DNA from: Prevotella sp.
Lineage (GTDB): Bacteria > Bacteroidota > Bacteroidia > Bacteroidales > Bacteroidaceae
Direction: 5' to 3'
DNA: 64,000 nt
NCBI GenBank assembly: GCA_017471245.1
Contig: JAFUVB010000060.1
Location: forward strand, 1 to 64,000
In this document: one piece after another, positions 17,829-25,501 of the stretch
How positions within the stretch are numbered: the stretch's first letter is position 1
Layout of the letters: each line of letters opens with the position of its first letter
The notes under the pieces: generated by a model
The model's input: the letters and a program-made list of their open reading frames with translations, nothing else
Told to the model about the DNA's origin: nothing
Database searches by the model: none
Position numbers and translations under genes: made by a program

Positions 17829-20800
17829 ATGGCATTTGCAGCAGCAGACAAGAGTCAGTATGACAGGATGCGCTATGTGTCTGCCGACGATTTGTTCGGG
17901 CAGATACAGCAGTTGGCAGCATTCGCCAAGGAACATGCTTCTCAGGCGGAGGCATGTTCACAGTCGTGCATCCCAGTCCTCCATAAGCTGTTGGTGCTTA
18001 CCTGTCACGAAGGAATCCGCGGCACGGATCAGGCCTATGGCAATCTTTTTGCTCAAGTGGATTATCTCTGCAGGAAGCATCGCATGGCAGTGGGCGACCG
18101 TATTGCCATCCAGACCATGCGGCGACACAGCAACCGACAGCAGACACTGTCCCACGAAGAACTGATGTACGACATCCGCGCTTTATGCCTGTTTGTCTCT
18201 GCCGTGTTCGGTGTCGGCATACCGTTTGCCGTTGCTTCACTGATTCCTGCGGCAAACCGCCCGTATGAGAAAAGCGCACATATCGACTACCGCTATATCA
18301 GATGTGCCGTCAAAACGTGGGATGAGCAAACCATTACGGCATCCATCGACCAGGAACAGGAGACGGGAGAAGTAATGGTGGATTACACCGCCGACCATCT
18401 GCGCTACCTGAAGGATATGCTCCATGAGGGTATGCAGCTGAATCTGCTCGACTGCAGCAGCGACGATTCCAAAACCATCCTTCGTGTAAAGCCTTCGCTC
18501 GTCGTGGTGGAGCCCGATTTCCTTCTCGACATCAGCAGCATAGCGCGGTGCTTTGAGCAATACGGTCATCATCCGTTGAACTACACCTTGTCGCGCTTGG
18601 CGGCATCCATCTCCACGCAGCCGATACTCTTAGGAAACTTGGCAAGCAGCATTCTCGACGACACAATCAATGCCACTGCCAGTCATCCACACGACGTGAA
18701 TGCTACCATCCGAAAGAATTTCTCTCAGCGAGTGACAGCCTTCTGTACATGTCCCGACTTCAATTCCGCACAGTTCTTGCAGGATGCCCGTCGCCAGGCA
18801 GCCAACATCCGGCAGGCGGTGGACGTGCTCTTCGACTCTTTCCCCCGCAACAAGGCAATTCTCGAACCTTCGTTTGTCTGCGAGCGCTTGGGTATTCAAG
18901 GACGTGTCGACCTGATGACCACCGACTTCCAGTTGCTGGTGGAGCAGAAATCGGGCAAGAACTGGAACATCGAAACTGGTAGACGCGATGAGCATGGCAG
19001 CATGATGCTGGAGCCAAACTATGTGCAGCTGCTTTTGTATTATGGGGTGTTGCATTATAATTTCCACCTGAGTTTCGATCAGGTGAACATGCGCCTGCTC
19101 TATTCTAAATATGCCGCCGACAAAGGATTGGTGGTGGTGAACTACCTGCAGCCGCTCTTCCGCGAGGCAATCTGCCTGCGCAACCTGATCGTGGCATGGG
19201 AGCTGCACATAGCGCGCCATGGATTCGACAGCATCATCGACCTCATACAGCCGGAAACAGTGAACGTGAAGAACCTGCGCGACCGTTTCTTCCTCCAGTG
19301 GAAGCTACCAGAACTGGAAAAGATTTGTCAGCCTCTGCATGCCCTGTCGCCTATAGAAAGAGCCTATTTCTGCCGCATGATGACCTTCGTCTACCGCGAA
19401 CAGCGGGTGGGCAGATTAGGTGCATACGAGGGGACGAGCAGTTGCAGCTCCGATCTGTGGAACATGCCCCTGAGCCAGAAGCTGGAAACGGGCAACATCT
19501 TCATCGCCCTCACCGTGGCAAAACGTGAGAAGAGTAGGGAAGAAGGCGGCTACGACCTCATCACCCTCGACATTCCTCCGCAGGGTGATGCCTTCCTTCC
19601 CAACTTCCGAAAGGGCGACATGGTGTATCTCTATCACTATGAGCGTGAGCCATTGTGCACAGAGAGCATCCTCTATAAAGGAGTGCTGCTCGAAATCAGC
19701 ACACGGCAGTTGGTGGTGGCACTTGCCGACGGTCAGCAAAACCCCTCCGTCTTCGTGCCGCAGCAGCCGGGTTGCCTCTATGCCGTTGAGCATGCACCGG
19801 CTGATACCTCCACACTCTCCATCCGTTCCCTCTACACCTTCATCTCGGCACCCGCCGACCGCCGCAACCTGCTGTTGTCACAGCGCAAGCCTCGCCGCGA
19901 TGAGTCGCTCATGCTGTCGCGCTCCTATCATCCCGACTACGACGAAATATTGCTCCGTGCCAAACAGGCGCAAGACTATTTCCTGCTGGTCGGTCCTCCG
20001 GGAACAGGCAAAACCAGCATGGCGCTGCGCTTCATCGTGGAAGAAGAACTCACTTCTCCCGCCACCTCTCTCATCTCTCCAGTCAAATCTCTCACCTCTC
20101 ACCCCTCACCTCTCACCTCTAAAAACTCCTGCCTCCTCCTCATGTCATATACCAACAGGGCGGTGGACGAGATATGTGACATGCTCTCTCGAGCATCATT
20201 CCCTTATCTCCGCATAGGCAGCGAGCATCGCTGTGACGAGCGATTCAAGGATCATTTGCTGTCGGAAGCAGTGGGACAGCACCCACGGTTAGACGATATG
20301 CGCCGACTGTTGTTGTCTTCCCCTATCATCGTAGGCACCACCTCCACCATTGCAGGTCACCCCGAGCTCTTTGCCCTGAAGCATTTCTCGCTGACCATCG
20401 TTGACGAGGCAAGCCAGATTCTGGAGCCCGACATTGTGGGACTGCTCGCTCTCGCGGGTAAGTTCATCCTGATTGGTGACCACAAACAGCTGCCCGCCGT
20501 GGTGCAGCAGAGTGCCGACGACAGTAGGGTTGACGATCCCCAGCTGCAGGCGATTGGACTTACCGACTGCCGCAATTCCCTTTTCGAAAGACTCATCAGC
20601 AGTGCCAGCCCCTGCGACATTGGCATCCTGCGCCGCCAGGGACGCATGCATCCCACCATTGCAGCATTTCCCAATAGGATGTTCTATCCCCATGAGCACA
20701 TCCTGCCCGTACCCCTGCCTCACCAGAGCGAGCCTGAGGGCGATACCCCACGTGTGCTTTTCCTCCCCTCGCAGTTCTGTCTGTCACCCGGACAGTCGGA

Positions 20801-21266
20801 TCAGGTGAACACCGATGAGGCTCGCATCGTTGCCGAACATCTGTGGCGCATCTATCAGGAGCAGGGCGATGCCTTCGATCCGCACACCACCGTGGGTGTC
20901 ATTGTCCCTTTTCGCAATCAGATATCTGTCATTCGTCAGGAATTGGAGAAGCTCATTGCGCCCGCTGAACCGTCAGCCATCCATCCGCTTCAGCGCATTT
21001 CCATCGACACCGTGGAGCGCTATCAGGGCAGCCAGCGCGATGTCATCATCTTTTCCTTCACCGTTCAACGGCTTTACCAATTAGAGTTTCTCACCGCCAG
21101 CTGCTTTGTGGAGACCGATGCCGACGGCACCCGGCGCATCATCGACCGCAAGTTGAACGTGGTGCTCACCCGAGCCCGCAAGCAGCTCATCCTCACTGGC
21201 AATCCCGAAATACTCTCCCTCAATCCCATTTTCCGCGAACTCATACGGCAGTACGACCATTCTTAA
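17829..21266 (+). CDS. Dna2-like protein: PD-(D/E)xK nuclease plus superfamily 1 helicase
   Basis: A 1145-aa protein. Residues about 250-420 carry a RecB/Cas4-like nuclease core (GRVDLMTTDFQLLVEQKSG near 358-376, giving D and ExK). The C-terminal half is an SF1 DNA2/NAM7-type helicase: Walker A GPPGTGKT at about 721, motif II VDEASQ at about 857, motif III GDHKQLPA, motif V/VI VERYQGSQRDV and NVVLTRARKQ. Between Walker A and motif Ia, residues about 740-768 are an insertion of TSP/LTSHPSPLTS repeats made from CACCTCTC-type DNA also seen elsewhere. It probably handles DNA ends in repair, recombination or phage defence. It lies 17 nt after the hydrolase gene and upstream of a restriction operon, so a defence link is possible but not shown. 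Confidence 0.88.
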   Translation: MAFAAADKSQYDRMRYVSADDLFGQIQQLAAFAKEHASQAEACSQSCIPVLHKLLVLTCHEGIRGTDQAYGNLFAQVDYLCRKHRMAVGDRIAIQTMRRHSNRQQTLSHEELMYDIRALCLFVSAVFGVGIPFAVASLIPAANRPYEKSAHIDYRYIRCAVKTWDEQTITASIDQEQETGEVMVDYTADHLRYLKDMLHEGMQLNLLDCSSDDSKTILRVKPSLVVVEPDFLLDISSIARCFEQYGHHPLNYTLSRLAASISTQPILLGNLASSILDDTINATASHPHDVNATIRKNFSQRVTAFCTCPDFNSAQFLQDARRQAANIRQAVDVLFDSFPRNKAILEPSFVCERLGIQGRVDLMTTDFQLLVEQKSGKNWNIETGRRDEHGSMMLEPNYVQLLLYYGVLHYNFHLSFDQVNMRLLYSKYAADKGLVVVNYLQPLFREAICLRNLIVAWELHIARHGFDSIIDLIQPETVNVKNLRDRFFLQWKLPELEKICQPLHALSPIERAYFCRMMTFVYREQRVGRLGAYEGTSSCSSDLWNMPLSQKLETGNIFIALTVAKREKSREEGGYDLITLDIPPQGDAFLPNFRKGDMVYLYHYEREPLCTESILYKGVLLEISTRQLVVALADGQQNPSVFVPQQPGCLYAVEHAPADTSTLSIRSLYTFISAPADRRNLLLSQRKPRRDESLMLSRSYHPDYDEILLRAKQAQDYFLLVGPPGTGKTSMALRFIVEEELTSPATSLISPVKSLTSHPSPLTSKNSCLLLMSYTNRAVDEICDMLSRASFPYLRIGSEHRCDERFKDHLLSEAVGQHPRLDDMRRLLLSSPIIVGTTSTIAGHPELFALKHFSLTIVDEASQILEPDIVGLLALAGKFILIGDHKQLPAVVQQSADDSRVDDPQLQAIGLTDCRNSLFERLISSASPCDIGILRRQGRMHPTIAAFPNRMFYPHEHILPVPLPHQSEPEGDTPRVLFLPSQFCLSPGQSDQVNTDEARIVAEHLWRIYQEQGDAFDPHTTVGVIVPFRNQISVIRQELEKLIAPAEPSAIHPLQRISIDTVERYQGSQRDVIIFSFTVQRLYQLEFLTASCFVETDADGTRRIIDRKLNVVLTRARKQLILTGNPEILSLNPIFRELIRQYDHS

Positions 21267-21350
21267 TCCTCCCTCGAAGAGCCATCGGAGTTGGTTCCAA
21301 TCGGTTTTGGAAACCGCTTTTTGGGCTATTATGAAAGTAAAATCGTCAGT

Positions 21351-21445
21351 AACTGCGAGTGTTTGCATTGAAAACAGCGACTTTTCAAATCAAAAACTGC
21401 GAGTTGTTGTGCTAAAAACTCGCAGTTTTTGGCATAAAAACTTTC
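21351..21445. repeat. 22-bp phased array of AACTGCGAGT words with a terminator-like hairpin
   Basis: AACTGCGAGT begins at 21351 and 21395, with variants at 21373 (AACAGCGACT) and about 21439; an inverted copy occupies 21418-21427. Spacing is 22 bp throughout. The copy at 21395 and the inverted copy make a perfect 13-bp stem (21392-21404 with 21418-21430) ending in TTTTT, which could end transcription from the helicase gene. The 21267-21683 gap holds no gene. Confidence 0.75.
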
Positions 21446-21611
21446 ACAAACTATTTTCGCTGCCCAAACCAAGCGATATGAATCGGTTGCAAATACGGCG
21501 CAAACGCGCTGTAAATAAGAGCGTTACGGCATTTCGTTTTCAGCACTCCTGTATCTCGGTAATTGATGCAAAAAAGCTTTCTGCTTATGCCAAATTCTCA
21601 AAAAATCTTCG

Positions 21612-21619
21612 TACCTTTG
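21612..21619 (+). promoter_or_regulatory. Putative -7 element for the type I restriction operon
   Basis: TACCTTTG fits TAnnTTTG and lies 65 nt upstream of hsdM. No clear -33 TTTG is seen. Confidence 0.5.
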
Positions 21620-21683
21620 CACAGTTATGCCCTTACACACGAGCGAAAGGGTGTGACTATTACTAACAAATACATGCAACGAA

Positions 21684-23207
21684 ATGGCATTTGAATCATC
21701 ATTTAAGGCAATTGATATGACGCTGCGTCACGACGAGGGATGCAGCACTGCACTCGACTATGTTGAGCAGAGCAGTTGGGTGCTGTTTCTGAAATATCTT
21801 GATGATCTGGAAAAGACGCGTGAACAAGCGGCTGAACTTGAAGGAAAGCGGTATGAACGTATCATCAATGGCGATTATCAGTGGCACGAGTGGGCTATGC
21901 CTCTCGATGCAAAGGGCAATTACGACAGGGCGCGGGCTCTTGTCGGCGATGATCTCATAGAGTTTGTAAACCTGAAACTTTTCCCATATCTACAGAAATT
22001 CAAGGAGAACTATGCTGTAGATACCATAGAATATAAGGTAGGTGTTATCTTCTCTGAGATTAAGAACAAGATGTCGAGTGGTTACAACCTGCGCGACGTT
22101 ATAGAGAAAGTAGATGAGCTGAAGTTCCAGACGGCTGAGAATCGCCACGAAATGACTCAGATTTACGAAGACCGCCTGCGTCAGATGGGTAATGCAGGGC
22201 GTAATGGCGGCGAGTATTATACGCCACGCCCACTTATCCGAACCATCGTAAAGAGTGTGAATCCGCGAGTTGGCGAAACCATCTATGATGGTGCTTGCGG
22301 TTCGGCAGGATTCCTCTGTGAGGCTTATACCTATATGCACGATAAACCAGGACTGACCAGTAGCGAAGAAGAGGTGCTGCAAACCAAGACGTTCTATGGC
22401 AAGGAGCTGAAAGGGCTTGCTTATATCATAGCCATGATGAATATGATTCTGCATGGCGTGCAGTCACCCAATATCGTCCGCACCAATACACTATCAGAGA
22501 ATCTGGCAAATATCCAGCCCTCTGATCAGAAAGATGTGGTTCTTGCGAACCCGCCTTTCGGAGGCTCTGAGCGCGAGGAAGTGCAACAGAATTTCCCCAT
22601 TAAGAGCAGCGAGACAGCCTATATGTTCTTGCAGCATTTCATCAAAATGATGAAGGCTGGAGGCCGTGCAGGTATTGTTATCAAGAATACATTCCTTAGC
22701 AACGGCGATGCTACGGCTTTAAGGAGAAAACTGCTTGAAGAATGCAACCTTCATACGGTGCTCGATCTGCCAAGTGGCGTGTTTACCGGTGCTGGCGTAA
22801 AGACGGTGGTACTCTTCTTTACCAAAGGCGAACCTACTCAGAAGATTTGGTATTATCAGGTAGATAAGCATTTCACCAAGACCAATCCTCTGACCGAGGC
22901 CGACTTGGCGGATTTCTTAGCCAAGCAGAAGAGTTGCGAGGATAGCGAATCGTCGTGGTCTGTCGACGTTGCCGACCTTGGAGAGGATTTAGACCTCAGC
23001 GTGAAGAATCCCCACAAAGTAGAAGAGGTAGACGAGCGCACACCTGCTGAGATTTTCGATAACATCAAGAATCTGAATGACAAAGCCAGCGATCTAATAA
23101 AGGAGTGTTTAGTATGGGATCTTTGGCCAGACAATAATGATGATGGATTAGAAGATCTCTTTGCAGAGCCATACGACGATGAAGAGGATGAGGAGGTAGA
23201 GGAATGA
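21684..23207 (+). CDS. hsdM: Type I restriction-modification system, methyltransferase subunit
   Basis: A 507-aa N6-adenine methyltransferase. An N-terminal helical domain (residues about 1-150) is followed by the catalytic domain with SAM-binding motif DGACGSAGF near residue 204 and catalytic NPPF beginning at Asn289 in LANPPFGGSE. The tail is acidic (DDEEDEEVEE). HsdM works with HsdS as M2S to methylate the recognition sequence and protect host DNA. Its stop overlaps the start of the next gene (ATGA), so the four genes form one operon. Confidence 0.96.
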   Translation: MAFESSFKAIDMTLRHDEGCSTALDYVEQSSWVLFLKYLDDLEKTREQAAELEGKRYERIINGDYQWHEWAMPLDAKGNYDRARALVGDDLIEFVNLKLFPYLQKFKENYAVDTIEYKVGVIFSEIKNKMSSGYNLRDVIEKVDELKFQTAENRHEMTQIYEDRLRQMGNAGRNGGEYYTPRPLIRTIVKSVNPRVGETIYDGACGSAGFLCEAYTYMHDKPGLTSSEEEVLQTKTFYGKELKGLAYIIAMMNMILHGVQSPNIVRTNTLSENLANIQPSDQKDVVLANPPFGGSEREEVQQNFPIKSSETAYMFLQHFIKMMKAGGRAGIVIKNTFLSNGDATALRRKLLEECNLHTVLDLPSGVFTGAGVKTVVLFFTKGEPTQKIWYYQVDKHFTKTNPLTEADLADFLAKQKSCEDSESSWSVDVADLGEDLDLSVKNPHKVEEVDERTPAEIFDNIKNLNDKASDLIKECLVWDLWPDNNDDGLEDLFAEPYDDEEDEEVEE

Positions 23208-24361
23208 AAGAAACGAAGATGCAAACATATACAACGCTTTTACGCCATATCAAGCAAAGAGTGGCTCAAGGTCAACAACGCGCCATCTATTCTGCTAATG
23301 AAGAAATGTTGCGTATGTATTGGGATATTGGCGAAATGCTTATCGGCAGTCAAATGGCAGATGGATGGGGACAGAAAACCCTTGAGCGGCTGTCTGTTGA
23401 CTTGAAAAATGATTTCCCGAAGATTAAGGGATTCTCTGTACGTAATATGCAGTTCATGATGCAGTTCTACGAAGAGTACAACAAGGAACTGACATTACCA
23501 AAATGTAATACGCCAGAAATTACGAAATTGCCGATTTCACAATTGAATAAAAATACGAATATGGATAAATATCCAATCGCGCAATCGTCAATTTCGCAAT
23601 TGCCAACTTGCAATTTCGAGTTACCTGTAAAGCATCTGTCGTGGACTCACAATTTGGTGCTTATCCAGAAAGTAAAGGATATTCGTGCTCGTTATTGGTA
23701 TATGATACAATGCATCAAGTCAAACTGGAGAGTTGACTACCTGAAGGAGGTTATTGCCCGGGATGACTATGGCAAGCATGGTGCGTTAGCGAATAATTTT
23801 GCAGAAACGCTACCTTCGAATGAGGCTCATGAGGTATCATCAATGCTAAAAGACCCCTATATCTTCGACATGCTGACTTTTACAGAAGAATACAATGAGC
23901 GTGATGTGGAGATCGGGTTGGTAAAACATGTAGAGCAGTTCCTGGTAGAGATGGGTGCTGGCTTCGGTTTTATGGGCAGACAGTATCATATAGAGGTGTC
24001 GGGCGACGATTATTACATTGACCTACTGATGTATAATGCGTTTATGCACAGATATTTGGTTGTGGAATTAAAGAATACGGATTTCAAGCCCGAATACATA
24101 GGGAAACTTAATTTCTATTGTTCTGCAGTTGATGATATCCTTTGTCGCGAGGGCGATAATCGAACTATAGGTTTGCTGCTTTGTAAAACAAAGGACAAGG
24201 TCAAGGCTGAATATGCATTACGTGACATTATCAAGCCTATTGGCATCTCTGATTATGAATTAGGGCAAGTCCTTCCTAATGATTTTAGAGGCAGCCTCCC
24301 AACAATCGAGGAGATAGAGAGTGAGTTTGGCGATAGTGATAAAGTTGTGGAAGAGGTATGA
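23204..24361 (+). CDS. DUF1016 (YhcG-like) PD-(D/E)xK nuclease-fold protein inside the RM operon
   Basis: A 385-aa protein. Residues about 1-95 are the DUF1016 N-terminal helical domain (YWDIGEMLIGSQMADGWGQKTLERLS) and about 200-350 the nuclease-fold C-terminal domain (YHIEVSGDDYYIDLLMYNAFMHRYLVVELKN, giving D and ExK). It overlaps hsdM and hsdS by 4 nt at each end, so it is a fixed part of the operon. Homologues are often found in type I RM loci; their exact role is not settled. Residues about 100-142 are a low-complexity insertion with ISQL repeats (nt about 23500-23630) that splits the usual linker before HLSWTHNLVLIQKVKD. Confidence 0.9.
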   Translation: MKETKMQTYTTLLRHIKQRVAQGQQRAIYSANEEMLRMYWDIGEMLIGSQMADGWGQKTLERLSVDLKNDFPKIKGFSVRNMQFMMQFYEEYNKELTLPKCNTPEITKLPISQLNKNTNMDKYPIAQSSISQLPTCNFELPVKHLSWTHNLVLIQKVKDIRARYWYMIQCIKSNWRVDYLKEVIARDDYGKHGALANNFAETLPSNEAHEVSSMLKDPYIFDMLTFTEEYNERDVEIGLVKHVEQFLVEMGAGFGFMGRQYHIEVSGDDYYIDLLMYNAFMHRYLVVELKNTDFKPEYIGKLNFYCSAVDDILCREGDNRTIGLLLCKTKDKVKAEYALRDIIKPIGISDYELGQVLPNDFRGSLPTIEEIESEFGDSDKVVEEV

Positions 24362-25479
24362 AAAAAGGCTGGATATATAAGAAGTTTGCTGATTGTATTG
24401 ATAAAATTCCAAAGCAGCAGCAGATAAAATCAAAGGATTATAAATCTTCTGGCATGTATCCTATTGTCTCGCAAGAAAAGGAATTGATAAGCGGTTATTG
24501 GGATGATGATAGCTATTTATTTAAGCACAAAAAGCCAGTCGTCGTCTTTGGTGATCATACGAAGGAGATAAAATATATTGACTTCGATTTTGTAGTTGGA
24601 GCAGATGGAACTCAGATCTTAAGTCCAAAAGGTGATATAGATTCGAAGTTTTTCTATTATTCCCTAAAAGCTACGCATATCAGGACATTAGGATACGCTC
24701 GTCATTTTAAACTACTTAAAGAGAAAACTTTTGGCATTCCTTCATTGTCGGAACAGCAAAGAATAGTTGCTCGTCTTGATGCGGCTTTTGCGCATATTGA
24801 TGAGTTGAAGGCTAATGCAGAAAAACAACTCAACGAAGCCCGCGCCCTCTTCCAAAAATGCCTTGCCAAAGCAATGGAACCCAAAGAAGGGTGGACGACG
24901 AAAGCATTAAAGGATATAGTTGATGATAATTGTCCTATTTCATACGGAATAGTTCAGCAAGGAGATCATGTAGAAGGAGGAGTACCCGTTGTTAGGCCTG
25001 TAGATTTGAATACCAAATACGTAAGGAGAGAAGGATTGAAATGTACAGAAGATACTATCTCAAATGCTTATAAACGAACCATCCTCCGTGGCGATGAAAT
25101 ACTATTGAGTGTTCGAGGAACTACTGGAGTTTTAGCCTTGGCATCTTCTGAGTTAAGTGACTGTAATGTTAATCGAGGTGTAGTTCCATTGTATTTTAAG
25201 GAAAATATAGATAAAGATTTTTTATATTACGAAATGCTTTCACCTGACTTGCAGTCTGTGTTTGCAGAAAAGACAACAGGTTCTACTTTGAAGCAGATTA
25301 ATATTAAAAGTCTTAGACTGATAGAACTTAATTATCCCTCTCTCCAAGAGCAGCAACGCATAGTAGCTCGCCTTGATTCATTAAGCGAGAACATAAAGGA
25401 GTTGGAGGAAGTGAATCGCAAGATCATCTCTGAGTGTGATGCACTGAAACAGGCAATGCTAAGAAAAGTATTCGAATGA
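24358..25479 (+). CDS. hsdS: Type I restriction-modification system, specificity subunit
   Basis: A 373-aa HsdS with two target-recognition domains (about 1-130 and 185-320), each followed by the conserved coiled-coil spacer: SEQQRIVARLDAAFAHIDEL and LQEQQRIVARLDSLSENIKEL. The two domains set the two halves of the bipartite DNA site. The first domain is short (about 130 residues). The start overlaps the DUF1016 stop by 4 nt. AT-rich compared with its neighbours, which is usual for specificity genes that move between strains. Confidence 0.95.
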   Translation: MKKGWIYKKFADCIDKIPKQQQIKSKDYKSSGMYPIVSQEKELISGYWDDDSYLFKHKKPVVVFGDHTKEIKYIDFDFVVGADGTQILSPKGDIDSKFFYYSLKATHIRTLGYARHFKLLKEKTFGIPSLSEQQRIVARLDAAFAHIDELKANAEKQLNEARALFQKCLAKAMEPKEGWTTKALKDIVDDNCPISYGIVQQGDHVEGGVPVVRPVDLNTKYVRREGLKCTEDTISNAYKRTILRGDEILLSVRGTTGVLALASSELSDCNVNRGVVPLYFKENIDKDFLYYEMLSPDLQSVFAEKTTGSTLKQINIKSLRLIELNYPSLQEQQRIVARLDSLSENIKELEEVNRKIISECDALKQAMLRKVFE

Positions 25480-25501
25480 CCTTAAATAAAAAAAACAATC
25501 T

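Noticed and set aside
21351-21445. CRISPR-like look of the 22-bp arrays
   Set aside because: Words are 8-18 bp, spacers about 12 bp and related, some copies inverted; no cas genes. Not a CRISPR array.
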